Shown: positions 8,645 through 17,851, counted from the stretch's first letter. The stretch is 64,000 bases of DNA from Nocardia asteroides (GCA_019930625.1 CP082844.1:5146001-5210000); one strand, 5' to 3'. Program-made: numbers and translations. The notes: a model not told the origin generated them from the sequence alone.

Positions 8645-9001
8645 TCAGTTGTCCGGCAGGCGGCCACTTCGCGGATCGGTCGAATCCGGCCCGGAAAGGT
8701 CTCGCTGCCACGTCACACTCAGATGGTCGCGCTCGCCGAACCGGACGAGATGTCTCGCGAGCACATCCTCGAGCCGCGGCAGATCCTCGGCGGCCGCGTC
8801 GATGCGCAGATGCAGTTCGCCTTCACGGGCGGTGAGGGTCGCTCGCCCGACTTCGAAGTCGATCCAGCCCGAGGCGGAGTCCGCCGACCATGAACCGCCG
8901 CTGCGTCGCCCGAGATGCGCGACCAGCTGCTTGCCGTATCGCTCGGGTCGATCGGTGCGCACCACCGACTGGGACGAGGACGAAGGAGCCTCTGCGGTCA
9001 C
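8645..9001 (-). CDS. DUF2218 domain protein
   Basis: A small protein of about 118 residues matching DUF2218. The visible family features are TDRPERYGKQL near the N-terminus, HLGRRSGG, GWIDF, and the C-terminal RHLVRFGERDHLSVTWQR. The family is found beside siderophore or iron-uptake genes in many actinobacteria, but the function is unknown. The frame is open to 9106 (ATG). The GTG at 9001 fits the family N-terminus better, although the ribosome-binding site is weak there. The 190 bp before it on the right and 191 bp after the EamA gene hold nothing recognisable. Confidence 0.75.
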   Translation of the reverse strand: MTAEAPSSSSQSVVRTDRPERYGKQLVAHLGRRSGGSWSADSASGWIDFEVGRATLTAREGELHLRIDAAAEDLPRLEDVLARHLVRFGERDHLSVTWQRDLSGPDSTDPRSGRLPDN

Positions 9002-9289
9002 GACGCGGCCCGCGATCGAGATTCGACGCCGGCGAGATGGGCACCGAGGACCTGTAGCACCATGATGCGTACCAGCCTTTGGGTTGCTCTGCATTCGCGT
9101 TTTCATGCCGATTGCGGCGCGTGTAGCCCGACCGAAGGACAGCCCGGCAACGCCGACGTGGCAATCGTCTCGGGACTACCCCGCGAACTGCCATTTACCC
9201 AGCGGCACGGGACCGCCTATCCGGCAGAGGTACCGATCGAGTGGCGATTGCACAGCAACCTTCCAGTGCTGGCTACGTAAACTCTCGAC

Positions 9290-9733
9290 ATGACCGATCT
9301 GGCGGAATTCGCTCGGCTGATCGCGGGCGACCACGGACTCTGCGTCGTCTCGACCCTCCGGGCGGACGAAACGATTCAGTCGTCTGTGGTGAACGCGGGT
9401 GTCTTGGCGCACCCTGAGACCGGTACGGACGTGGTGGGGATCGTGGTGCGCGGCGATGCCCGCAAACTGGACAACCTACGTGCCCGGGCGCGTATGACGA
9501 TCGTCGTCCGGGTCGGTTGGCAGTGGGCCGCCGTCGAGGGGCCGGTCTGGATCGCCGGGCCGGACGACCCGGTGTCCGGCATCGATGCCGAGCGGCTGCG
9601 GCTTCTGCTGCGTGAGGTGTTCACCGCGGCCGGTGGCGTCCACGAGGACTGGGAAGAGTACGACAGGGTGATGGCCGCCGAACGTCGTGCGGTGGTGCTG
9701 ATCGTGCCGGATCGTGTCTACGGCAACAGCTGA
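9290..9733 (+). CDS. PPOX-class (F420-dependent) oxidoreductase
   Basis: The 147-residue split-barrel protein is of the pyridoxamine-5'-phosphate-oxidase-like class. Actinobacterial members commonly use F420 or FMN, and the TIGR03618-like features include LCVVSTLRADETIQSSVVNAG near the N-terminus and the RKLDNLRARARMTIVVR strand. No ribosome-binding site precedes the ATG, so the message may be leaderless. It stands alone. The physiological substrate is unknown. Confidence 0.82.
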   Translation: MTDLAEFARLIAGDHGLCVVSTLRADETIQSSVVNAGVLAHPETGTDVVGIVVRGDARKLDNLRARARMTIVVRVGWQWAAVEGPVWIAGPDDPVSGIDAERLRLLLREVFTAAGGVHEDWEEYDRVMAAERRAVVLIVPDRVYGNS

Positions 9734-9878
9734 GGTTCCATTCGTGCCGTGTCTGCGAGCCGTGTGTGAATCCGACGACGGCTACGGCGGTAGGTGACGA
9801 CTTCCGGCCCTGTTGGCAGTGTGTCAACAAATGTGCTGCGCGCGAAGACGCGTCCATGGCGGCGCAGGGCCCGCTTCG

Positions 9879-10481
9879 TCATGGCTCGACCGGTCGGTGC
9901 TGCTCGATGAGCATGCGGGCCATGCGCTTCGCGCGCCGGGCGGCCTCGAGGTCGCCCTCGGCGGCGGAGATGATCGAGCCCTTCATCAGGATGTGCCAGG
10001 AGCGGGCGAAATCGTCCGGGTCGCACAATCCCGCCGCCTCGGCACGGCTGCGTACGATGCCCCGGATATTGTCCAGATATCCGATGCTTGCCTGCCCGGC
10101 CGGATGTCCCGCGCCGAGTTCGAGCAGCACGTTGATGAACGAGCAGCCGTCGAAATCCTCGCGCCGCTGGAACCAGTCGTGGAAGACGTCGAAGATCGCC
10201 AGCAGTTGCTCTTCCGGTGTGTTGCCGAGCAAACGGGACTGCTTCTCGACCAGGCCGAGTGTCCACAGCTGCTCGCGGCGCTGCAGCACCGCGAGGACGA
10301 GATCGTCCTTGGACGGAAAATGCCGATACAGTGTGGCCTTGGCGACACCGGACGCCGCGATCACCTCGTCGGTGCCCACCGCCCGGACGCCACGCCGGGT
10401 GAACAACGTGTATGCCGTCGTCAGGATTCGCTCCCGGGCAGGTACCGCGGGTGCGGCGTGGGAAAGGTTCGGAGTCGCCAT
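9879..10481 (-). CDS. TetR/AcrR family transcriptional regulator
   Basis: This 200-residue regulator has a clear N-terminal helix-turn-helix (RERILTTAYTLFTRRGVRAVGTDEVIAASGVAKATLYRHF is residues ~16-55; recognition helix GVAKATLYRHFPSK) and an all-helical ligand domain. Two near-identical palindromes lie directly upstream (10506-10519 and 10533-10548) and are probably its own operators. The STAS gene on the other strand starts 128 bp away and could be co-regulated. Confidence 0.92.
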   Translation of the reverse strand: MATPNLSHAAPAVPARERILTTAYTLFTRRGVRAVGTDEVIAASGVAKATLYRHFPSKDDLVLAVLQRREQLWTLGLVEKQSRLLGNTPEEQLLAIFDVFHDWFQRREDFDGCSFINVLLELGAGHPAGQASIGYLDNIRGIVRSRAEAAGLCDPDDFARSWHILMKGSIISAAEGDLEAARRAKRMARMLIEQHRPVEP

Positions 10482-10505
10482 CTCCCCGTCACGATATCGC
10501 TGTAC

Positions 10506-10548
10506 AGACAGGCCTGTCTATGTTAGGAAAGAAAGACAGGTCTGTCTT
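10506..10548. promoter_or_regulatory. Two tandem TetR-type operators
   Basis: AGACAGGCCTGTCT (10506-10519) is a perfect palindrome. AAGACAGGTCTGTCTT (10533-10548) is the same sequence with one central mismatch. The centres are 28 bp apart, upstream of the divergent TetR and STAS genes. Confidence 0.75.
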
Positions 10549-10609
10549 GAGGATGCAGGGTGGGCCCTAATGTCGAGCGCGATACGCGCGAAACGAATCG
10601 AGTGCCCGT

Positions 10610-11110
10610 ATGAGCACAGCACTGCACGGTCAATCCGGCCCCCTGCACCCACCAACCGATGAGCCGGAGGATGCTCGCCGCAGACTGAACGCCACCATCG
10701 AACACCGCGGTAGCGCGGTCGTTCTCCATGCTCGTGGCGAAATCGACGCCTACACACTGCCGACGTGGCGCCGATTACTGCGCGAGGCCGCCGCGGCTAC
10801 CGCGGCGCCGAATCCGATCGTGATCGATACCACCGGGCTCGATTTCATGGCATGCCGTTCCCTGCTGGTCTTGGCGGAGGAATCCGAGAGATGCCGACAT
10901 CAGGGTATGCGACTGTGCGTGGTCGGCCGCTCGGTCCTGGCCCGCATCGTGACCCTCATCGACCTCGACGCTCAACTGCCCATCTACTCCTGCGTCGAGG
11001 ACGCGGTGGCCGACTCGGCGCCGAACGGGCGTTCCCATGGATGCCGTGCCGCGGGGCAACGTGGCACGGTCGCGTCGGTAGCGAAGATAGGAGATCCATC
11101 CGGCGCGTAG
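10610..11110 (+). CDS. STAS domain protein (anti-sigma factor antagonist-like)
   Basis: The 166-residue protein has one STAS domain (residues ~28-135), the fold of SpoIIAA-type anti-sigma factor antagonists. The phosphorylation loop reads DTTGLDFMACRSLLVLA; Cys occupies the place where SpoIIAA has the phosphorylated Ser, which is seen in several actinobacterial STAS proteins. A C-terminal tail of about 30 residues is unstructured. No kinase or sigma factor is adjacent. It could be controlled by the TetR operators upstream. Confidence 0.8.
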   Translation: MSTALHGQSGPLHPPTDEPEDARRRLNATIEHRGSAVVLHARGEIDAYTLPTWRRLLREAAAATAAPNPIVIDTTGLDFMACRSLLVLAEESERCRHQGMRLCVVGRSVLARIVTLIDLDAQLPIYSCVEDAVADSAPNGRSHGCRAAGQRGTVASVAKIGDPSGA

Positions 11111-11321
11111 GCGGCGAACTCGGTATCCTCCCCGGATTCCCTTGCGCTCGAACTCGATAGAACGGGCGTCGCCGCCGAGCATGTTCGTCATTCCCCGCCT
11201 CTACCGTCGCGCGGTCGAATAAACTGGCCCTGCGTCGGTGACGGCAACCCGAAACCCCTTCGCAGAACTGGACTTCGGGCAGTTGTCGGCGTTTGCCAGC
11301 CGGACAGCCGAAGGGGAGGCG

Positions 11322-11978
11322 ATGTCCCAGCGCCCGATCAGCCATACGACCAATTCGGAGCCGAACCAGAACAGCCATTCGAAGCGGCGCATCGTGATCG
11401 CGTTCGCGGCGGTGGTTCTCCTGGCTGTGGCCGGCGCGATCGCCTACTCGGTGTTCCGGTCGCAGCCGCAGGCACCGCCCACGGACTCGGCGCAGCCTGG
11501 AGCGACTATCGCGCCCGGCTCGAAGCTCAATATTCTCGCCAACGGCGATCACCCGTGGAGCATGCTCATCCGCTCGGACGCCGGAGGGGAATGCGGCCTC
11601 GCCGCCGATCACACCGCGCCGCCGTGCAGCTTGCTGATCCCGGAAGGCACCACGGTCATGCGCTTGGAAGCGACCTTTCAACAGCGGTTGATCTACGATC
11701 AACCGCCGCGGGACGGATTCCTGTGGTACGGCTGCGATGAAGGGCCCAAGTCCAGAACATGCACCTTCACAGTTACCCGACCGGGCGGAGTGTGTATCAC
11801 CGGCGTCGATCCGGAGTTCGTGCGAGTCGATGGCTGTGCGACGCTCTACGAAGACGGTGTGCTGGACCGCCTGCCCAAGGCCCCGCCGGAGTTCTCGCGT
11901 GTTCCCGTGAGTAACCGGTTGACGTGGAGTTTCCCGCCCGGCGTGTGTCAAGGCAAGTCGGGAGTGACGCGCTGCTGA
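11322..11978 (+). CDS. Single-pass membrane protein, partner of the TIR-WD40 gene
   Basis: The 218-residue protein has a short cytoplasmic N-terminus, one membrane helix (residues ~23-44: RRIVIAFAAVVLLAVAGAIA) and an extracytoplasmic domain of about 165 residues with eight cysteines. The start at 11322 follows AAGGGGAGG; a GTG at 11238 is in frame but lacks such a site. The stop overlaps the next start as TGATG, so this gene and the TIR-WD40 gene form one translational unit. The family is unrecognised. The cysteine-rich outer domain suggests an extracellular sensor or ligand-binding partner. Confidence 0.75.
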   Translation: MSQRPISHTTNSEPNQNSHSKRRIVIAFAAVVLLAVAGAIAYSVFRSQPQAPPTDSAQPGATIAPGSKLNILANGDHPWSMLIRSDAGGECGLAADHTAPPCSLLIPEGTTVMRLEATFQQRLIYDQPPRDGFLWYGCDEGPKSRTCTFTVTRPGGVCITGVDPEFVRVDGCATLYEDGVLDRLPKAPPEFSRVPVSNRLTWSFPPGVCQGKSGVTRC

Positions 11979-14839
11979 TGGCCGAGCCCGGTCGTTACGA
12001 CGTCTTCATGTCCTACAGTCACGCGCTCGACACCGAACTGGCGCCGGCATTGCAGCGCGCTTTGCGTGGACTGGGTCGCCGGTGGTATCGGCCGTACGCG
12101 CTGCGGGTCTTCCGCGACAGGACCGGCCTGGGCGTGAACGCCAGCCTGTGGCACGGTATCGAAAGCGCTTTGGTGAAGGCGGACAACTTCGTCCTGCTCG
12201 CCTCTCCGCCTGCCGCCCGATCGGTGTGGGTACGCCGGGAGGTCGAGTGGTGGCGGGCGCACCGTTCCCCGGAGACATTCCTAGTGGCGCTCACCGGTGG
12301 GGAGATCTGCTGGGACGAGGCGACGGGCGATTTCGACTGGGACCGTACGGATGCGCTCCCGGACTGCCTGTCGGGTTGGTTCTCCGCGGAGCCGAACTAC
12401 GCGGATCTGCGCTGGGCAAGGAAAGAAGCTCTCTCCCTGCAACACAGTGAGTTCCGCAGCGACGTCGCTTCCCTGGCCGCCGCCGTCCACAAACTCAGCA
12501 AGGACGAGATAGAAGGCGAGGACATCCGCCAGCGGCGGATCACCCGGCGAATCATCGGCGGTGTCGTCACCGTGCTGAGCGTGCTGCTGGTCTTCGCCCT
12601 GGTCGCGACGGTCCTCGCGGTACGGGCACAGCAAGAGGCGCTGGATCAGCAACGGGTCGCGGCAGCACGTTCCCTGATCACGGCGGCGGATGCGGCGAGG
12701 AACGGCAGTCCCCCCGACATCGACACGGCCTTGCGGCTGGGCGCGGCCGCCTACGCCAACCTGCCGAATCCGGAGACGACGGCAAGCCTGGTCCACACGC
12801 TCGCCGGGAGCCCTCTGGCCACCGTGCTGCCGGGCAGATTCGGACGAGCCACCCCGCTCGCCTTCGCGCCGGACAACCGGCTGCTGGCACTCGCCGACGG
12901 CGGCAGAAGTCTCCAGTTGTGGAACCTCGACGGCGAGCGGCCGTCCCGATGGGGCGACGCACTGGCTTCCGACCACCTGATCGAGTTCCTTGCCGTGTCC
13001 CCGAACGGGACGTTACTTGCGGCGGCGGGGGCCGGCATCCTGCGACTGTGGGACATCACCGATCGTGCGAAACCATCCCGAATCGAGTTGCCCGCGATGG
13101 AGATCGTTCCGGTCGGCGCGCTCCGCTTCTCGCCGGACGGCCGGTTGCTGGCCGTCGGCTTCGGCAGCACCCTGATGCTGTTGGACGTGAGCGAGACGCC
13201 GGGCCCCCGGGTAGTGAGCTCGATCGACACAGTGGGCTCGATCTTCACCGGTGTGCCCGCACGGGTTACATCCGTGGCGTTCGCGAGCAGGACGCCGACA
13301 GTGGCGGTGAGCTATACCAACGGTCTCGTCGGCGTCTGGGATGTTCGCGACGCCAGGGCGCCACAGAGTCTCACCGGATCGTGGATCGCGAGCACTCGGG
13401 CCGTAGCGCAACTCGCACTGTCCCCCGACGCCTCACTGATCATCACCTCCGAGCAGGAAGCGGTCTCCTTCTTCACCCTCGAAGCAGGTACCGCGCGGTT
13501 GGTCGCTCACGACGACTCGCCCGCCGGGCCGACCGCGACACCGACAGACCTCTGGAACGCCGGGCTGTCCACCTTTCTTCCGGATGGCCGCTCCGCCGTC
13601 ACGATCGTCGGTCACACCGTGGTGTGGTGGGATGTCACTGCGGTGGACGCACCCAGGGAGACCCGTCGATTCACGGTCGAGCACACCGGCGGCATCAACC
13701 ATGAGGCGCTGACAGCGAACGGCCGATGGCTGGCCACCAGCGGCGACAACGGCCAGGTGATCTTGTGGGACGTCACCGATGCGAACCGGCCGCAACGGCT
13801 CTCGGCGCCGCTCGGCGGACTGGGCGCGGACGCGTCGGAAATGGCGTTCGCTCAGCGGCGGCCCGTCGTCGCGGTCGCCGCCGGCGACACCGTCGGGCTG
13901 TGGAGTCTGGAGGCCGGCCGCCGGGTGCCCGGCGGGCAGGTACGGCGACCGGGGAACACGATCACCGCGACAGCGATCTCCCCGGATGGGCGAATCCTCG
14001 CCGTCGGCGGATCCGACCGGACCACGACGTTGTGGAACATCGACGACCTCACCGAGCCCCGACCGGTCGGGGCTGCTTTGACCGACTTCACCAATATCGT
14101 TCGCGCCATCGCCTTTTCTCCAGACGGCAAGTTACTCGCCGTCACCGGCCATCCGGCCATGATGCTGTGGGACATCACCGACCCCGGAAACCCGAAGCGA
14201 CTGAGTCCGAAGCCCGTCGGGCGACCCAGCACGACGACGGGTCTGGCATTCTCACCGGACGGCCGCACCGTCGCGGCCGCGCGCGAGCGCGACGTCGTCG
14301 TCCTCTACGACGTCGCCGACGTGACTCGCTCGATCAGTGAGTTGGGTGGCACATCCCAGACCGCCAGGCACCTGATGTTCTCCCCGGATGGCCGCACCCT
14401 CGTGACCGGCGGCAGCAATCCGGGCGTGCTGCTGTGGGACGTCACCGACCGCGCCCGTCCGTCGTTGTCGGGGCAACCGCTGCCCGGCTATCCGGACTCC
14501 GTTCACGGGGTGGCGTTCGCGCCTGACGGCCGGACCCTCGCGGTGACCGCCGACACCGCCCGACTGTGGGACCTCAGCGATCGGCAGCGTCCGCGCACAC
14601 TCGGCGCTCCGATGGAGACCGGCGGATCGATGAGGCCGGTCGCATTCGCACCGGACGGGCATACCTTGGGAATCGGTGCTGCCGACCACACCATCGCTGT
14701 CTGGGATCTCGGTGGGCTCGAGGAACTGCGCGCCGATCCGCTCCGGACCGCGTGCCGACGCATGTCGTCCGTACTCGACGAGGCCACCTGGTCGTTCTAC
14801 GCTCCCGGCCTCGACTACCACGACGGCTGCGGACACTAG
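11978..14839 (+). CDS. TIR domain - transmembrane - WD40 repeat protein
   Basis: The 953-residue protein has an N-terminal TIR domain (residues ~6-150, YDVFMSYSHALD), a single membrane helix (about 191-215), a helical linker, and about fourteen WD40 repeats (from ~285 to ~930), enough for two seven-bladed propellers. The glutamate in WVRREVEWW (Glu88) lies where NAD-cleaving TIR enzymes such as SARM1 have their catalytic Glu. The repeats read FSPDGRxLAVxG...LWDVTD. With the TIR domain inside, the propellers would lie outside the cell, giving a Toll-receptor-like layout. It is translationally coupled to the upstream membrane protein. NADase activity and a defence or signalling role are inference. 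Confidence 0.88.
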   Translation: MAEPGRYDVFMSYSHALDTELAPALQRALRGLGRRWYRPYALRVFRDRTGLGVNASLWHGIESALVKADNFVLLASPPAARSVWVRREVEWWRAHRSPETFLVALTGGEICWDEATGDFDWDRTDALPDCLSGWFSAEPNYADLRWARKEALSLQHSEFRSDVASLAAAVHKLSKDEIEGEDIRQRRITRRIIGGVVTVLSVLLVFALVATVLAVRAQQEALDQQRVAAARSLITAADAARNGSPPDIDTALRLGAAAYANLPNPETTASLVHTLAGSPLATVLPGRFGRATPLAFAPDNRLLALADGGRSLQLWNLDGERPSRWGDALASDHLIEFLAVSPNGTLLAAAGAGILRLWDITDRAKPSRIELPAMEIVPVGALRFSPDGRLLAVGFGSTLMLLDVSETPGPRVVSSIDTVGSIFTGVPARVTSVAFASRTPTVAVSYTNGLVGVWDVRDARAPQSLTGSWIASTRAVAQLALSPDASLIITSEQEAVSFFTLEAGTARLVAHDDSPAGPTATPTDLWNAGLSTFLPDGRSAVTIVGHTVVWWDVTAVDAPRETRRFTVEHTGGINHEALTANGRWLATSGDNGQVILWDVTDANRPQRLSAPLGGLGADASEMAFAQRRPVVAVAAGDTVGLWSLEAGRRVPGGQVRRPGNTITATAISPDGRILAVGGSDRTTTLWNIDDLTEPRPVGAALTDFTNIVRAIAFSPDGKLLAVTGHPAMMLWDITDPGNPKRLSPKPVGRPSTTTGLAFSPDGRTVAAARERDVVVLYDVADVTRSISELGGTSQTARHLMFSPDGRTLVTGGSNPGVLLWDVTDRARPSLSGQPLPGYPDSVHGVAFAPDGRTLAVTADTARLWDLSDRQRPRTLGAPMETGGSMRPVAFAPDGHTLGIGAADHTIAVWDLGGLEELRADPLRTACRRMSSVLDEATWSFYAPGLDYHDGCGH

Positions 14840-15233
14840 CCCGAGGACGCGCGAACTCGAGAGTGCGGTGACGATCACGCCCCAAGCTCCGTAGTTCGAG
14901 AGTCGCCGGTTGGTCGAGTGAGTTGAACTCCGCCGGTCGACATGGATCGGCGCAGCCCGAATCGAACGAGCCGGTCCGATCATTCCCCGCGAATCCTCTG
15001 GCGGCTGTTCCTTCCGTGACGCGAGCGAAATGTTTGTGTTCGCGCTGATCGCAATCCTGTTCGTCGGCACATGCATTCGGTTGACTTCGGTATCACCTCC
15101 GTTCGGCGTCGCCCAGGAGAGGCGCAGCGCCCTCGGACAGAGGGCGCGGCGACGCTCGGACGCCGGGGTGCCGCGCGCGTAATGCTGGGCCTCGAGGACA
15201 GCGCCGAACCGAGGACAGACAGAGGAGCACCAC
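14840..15233. other. Intergenic region with leader of the LLM operon
   Basis: 394 bp with no credible gene. It must hold the promoter for the small peptide and LLM genes. AGAGGAG at its right end is the ribosome-binding site of the peptide gene. No known riboswitch pattern was recognised. Confidence 0.5.
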
Positions 15234-15401
15234 ATGACAGCGCAGGCCACCGCAACCCCGACCGACGCCTACGCCGCCGACCGGCAGGACTACCTGCCCT
15301 GCGCCTACACCGACCTGGCGACCTGCCCGTTGCCACCGGCGCAGCATCGGCTTCCGGTCGCGATCGAGGCCGGTGAGCAGATCCCGTACGAGCGGCGCTG
15401 A
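15234..15401 (+). CDS. Small 55-residue peptide upstream of LLM monooxygenase
   Basis: A short gene (ATG at 15234, TGA at 15399-15401) with a strong AGAGGAG site seven bases upstream. The peptide has an Ala/Thr-rich start, then YLPCAYTDLATCPLPPAQH with two cysteines and three prolines, and ends IPYERR. It stops five bases before the start of the LLM gene, so the two are surely co-transcribed. The family is not recognised. It could be a conserved accessory peptide, a regulatory leader or a modified peptide substrate; nothing in the sequence decides between these. Confidence 0.7.
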   Translation: MTAQATATPTDAYAADRQDYLPCAYTDLATCPLPPAQHRLPVAIEAGEQIPYERR

Positions 15402-15406
15402 ACTCC

Positions 15407-16480
15407 ATGAGCGATACCACATCCCGGATCACGACGTTGTCGTTCCTGACTCCGGGCAATTATCTCGACGACGACCCCTACTCGGGGCTCGAGGACGCAC
15501 TGCAGCTGTTCGAGTACGGTGAGAGCCTCGGTTTCGACGGTGCGTGGGTCCGGCAGCGCCATCTCGAGCACGGCGTCGGGTCGGCCGCGGTGTTCCTGGC
15601 CGCCGCCGGGCAGCGCACCAACCGGATCGAGTTGGGCACTGCCGTGATTCCCATCGGATACGAGAGCCCGTTCCGGCTGGCCGAGGATCTGTCGCTGGCC
15701 GACGTGCTCTCCCGGGGCCGGTTGCAAGCCGGTTTCAGTGCGGGCACGCCGCCGCATGCCGAGTTGATCGGAAACCTGGTGTTCGACGGGGAGTGGCGCA
15801 ACTACGATCTGTCCTACGGACGGATCACCAGGCTGATCGACAACCTGCGCGGCGACTACCTCGGTGACACCGACACGGTGATCCACTCCCCGGGGAACAT
15901 CCAGCGACCCCGCTTGCAGCCGCACAATCCCGGCTTGATCGACCGGCTGTGGTACGGCGGCGGCAGTAGCCGTTCGGTGCGCTGGGCAGGCGAGAACGGG
16001 CTCAACCTGCTGACCGGGAATATCGTCTTCGGCGACCGCAGCGACGATTTCACCGCCACCCAGCTGAGCTTGATCGGCGACTACCGCCGACTGACGAATC
16101 CGGTCCGGCCCGGCCGGGTTGCGGTGGGACGCGTGATCGTCCCGTTCGACAGCGCCGACCGCACGACCCGCGAGCGTTACCGGCAGTACGCGGCGAGCAG
16201 GTACGAGCGCACCCTGGCGCCACAGGGGGAGCGGCGGGTCCTGTTCGCGCCGGACGTGGTCGGAAGCGCCGAGGAGATCATCGAGCGGCTGCGGGCCGAT
16301 CCGGTGCTCACGCGGACCTCGGAGTTGCGGCTGGAGCTGCCGTACGAGTTCTACCGGGCCGATTACGAGCAGATCTTGCACGACACCGTCGAGCTGATCG
16401 CCCCAGCTTTGGGCTGGCGGCCCGCGACGAATCGGCCCCGCACCGAGCGCGACGCCGGAGAGGTGGCCGCGTCGGCCTGA
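15407..16480 (+). CDS. LLM class flavin-dependent monooxygenase (KPN_01858/TIGR04027-like)
   Basis: The 357-residue luciferase-like TIM barrel uses FMN or F420. Distinctive blocks are LSFLTPGNY, YGESLGFDGAWVRQRHLEHG, TAVIPIGYESPFRLAEDL, and the C-terminal SELRLELPYEF...YEQILHD. These resemble the putative FMN-dependent luciferase-like subgroup modelled as TIGR04027. It directly follows the 55-residue peptide gene (five-base gap). The usual partners of the subgroup (alkylhydroperoxidase/CMD proteins) are not adjacent. The substrate is unknown. Confidence 0.87.
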   Translation: MSDTTSRITTLSFLTPGNYLDDDPYSGLEDALQLFEYGESLGFDGAWVRQRHLEHGVGSAAVFLAAAGQRTNRIELGTAVIPIGYESPFRLAEDLSLADVLSRGRLQAGFSAGTPPHAELIGNLVFDGEWRNYDLSYGRITRLIDNLRGDYLGDTDTVIHSPGNIQRPRLQPHNPGLIDRLWYGGGSSRSVRWAGENGLNLLTGNIVFGDRSDDFTATQLSLIGDYRRLTNPVRPGRVAVGRVIVPFDSADRTTRERYRQYAASRYERTLAPQGERRVLFAPDVVGSAEEIIERLRADPVLTRTSELRLELPYEFYRADYEQILHDTVELIAPALGWRPATNRPRTERDAGEVAASA

Positions 16481-16518
16481 GCAGACCGCTCGACGCGGGT
16501 GACCGTCGGCTGGGATCG

Positions 16519-17583
16519 TCAGGATTGTTCGGCGATCGCGGCGGCGAACACCGGCCATGAGCTGTGCAGGTCTTCCTGCCAGTAGGACCAGGAATGGGTG
16601 CCGTTGTCGCGCAGCTCGAATATGGCGGGAATGTTCAGCTCACCCAGTCTGTCACGCAGCTGACGGGTGCAGTGGTCCGCGAAGGTCTCCAGTACGCCGC
16701 CGATGAGTAATTGGTCGAACAGCTTGCCGGGATGATGCTCGATACCGGCGCCGTCGAGTGTGTCGTGTGGTCCGGGTGCTCCGGTACCGGTCGAGACGTA
16801 GATCGCGGTTCCCCGCAACTTGTCCGCGTGCAGATACGGGTCGTTGGCCGCCCACGCGGGATCCGTCGGCGGACCCCACATGTTGACCACATTGCCGCGA
16901 CGCCCGCCCACCACCGCACTCACGATCACCTGACCCTGCGGATCACTGGTACGCACACACCCCGAATACGACCCGATAGCCCGATACAACCCCGGCGCGG
17001 CCAACGCCAACTGGAACACCGACGTACCCGCCATCGAGATACCCGCGATCGCGTTCGCCCCGTTCCCCCCGAACGCCGCATCCACCAGCGGAGGCAACTC
17101 CCGCGTCAGGAACGTCGCCCAACGCTGCCGTCCCAACACCGGATCATCCGCACGCCAATCCGTGAAATACGAACTCGCACCCCCGAACGGAACAACCACA
17201 TTCACCTGCTTGTCCCGGAAGAACTCCACCACATCCGTCCGGTCGAGCCAGTTGCCGTCAGCCCCGCCGTCGATGCCGTTGAGCAGGTACAGGGTGGGCG
17301 CGGGAGCCGAGCTGTCGACGGCCGGAAGGACCTGTACGGCTACGGTGTTCGCCATCGCGGCGGAGTGGACCGTCAGCTCGACCAGCCGTCCCGATCCCTG
17401 TACCGCGCCCGCGATACGCGACCCATCCGGGGCGGCGCTGATCGATGACGGCATCTCCGGCGTGATCGGCTCGGCGTTCACCGAACCGGCTGTGCTGCCG
17501 GTGAATCCGAGGGCGACGGCGCTCAGTGCCGCGATCAGCCGCGCCGCGCCGCGGTGATATGACGGCGGGGGAGGGGAATCCAC
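16519..17583 (-). CDS. Secreted mycolyltransferase/antigen 85-like esterase, paralog A
   Basis: The exported alpha/beta-hydrolase of the antigen 85 (FbpA/B/C, esterase D) type has a signal peptide (ends ...STAGSVNAEP), the motif TLYLLNG, the nucleophile elbow GISMAG, and the C-terminal catalytic His in GTHSW. Such enzymes transfer mycolic acids to trehalose or arabinogalactan in Mycobacteriales. The GTG at 17583 was chosen because AGGAAGG lies six bases upstream; the frame extends to 17622. Its 3'-central part (16748-17259) is base-for-base identical, in inverted orientation, to part of the divergent paralog at 17852. The two genes diverge outside that block. Confidence 0.88.
   Translation of the reverse strand: MDSPPPPSYHRGAARLIAALSAVALGFTGSTAGSVNAEPITPEMPSSISAAPDGSRIAGAVQGSGRLVELTVHSAAMANTVAVQVLPAVDSSAPAPTLYLLNGIDGGADGNWLDRTDVVEFFRDKQVNVVVPFGGASSYFTDWRADDPVLGRQRWATFLTRELPPLVDAAFGGNGANAIAGISMAGTSVFQLALAAPGLYRAIGSYSGCVRTSDPQGQVIVSAVVGGRRGNVVNMWGPPTDPAWAANDPYLHADKLRGTAIYVSTGTGAPGPHDTLDGAGIEHHPGKLFDQLLIGGVLETFADHCTRQLRDRLGELNIPAIFELRDNGTHSWSYWQEDLHSSWPVFAAAIAEQS
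16748..17259 (-). repeat. 512-bp perfect inverted repeat, left copy
   Basis: The reverse complement is identical base for base to 18149-18660. The boundaries are sharp: GACGGCAACTGG at one side and CTCGACGGCGC at the other, with the two genes dissimilar beyond. It encodes the catalytic core of both antigen-85-like proteins, including GISMAG. Confidence 0.95.
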
Positions 17584-17851
17584 ACACGGCCTTCCTGAAC
17601 GGGCGGAACGGAACACGGCCAACGCTAGGCGGCGAATGCGTCGGCGGGCAAGGCGCGGTCGAGGTCGTTGGGGTGGGTGGCCAGTTCGCTCGGCGTCGCA
17701 CTGGGAACGTCCACAAGGTCGGAGGTATCCGTACTCACCGGCTCACGGGATGCGGTTGACTCGATGCTGGTTCTGGAGAGCCCGGTCGCCTATCTCCGGC
17801 CCGTGGAGCCGAGCGTACCGGCCGGGGTGCGGTCTGGAGATCGGAGATGCC

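Noticed and set aside
10610..14839. STAS gene as part of the TIR-WD40 unit
   Set aside because: There is a 211-bp gap before the membrane protein gene, with its own strong ribosome-binding site. No functional link is visible.
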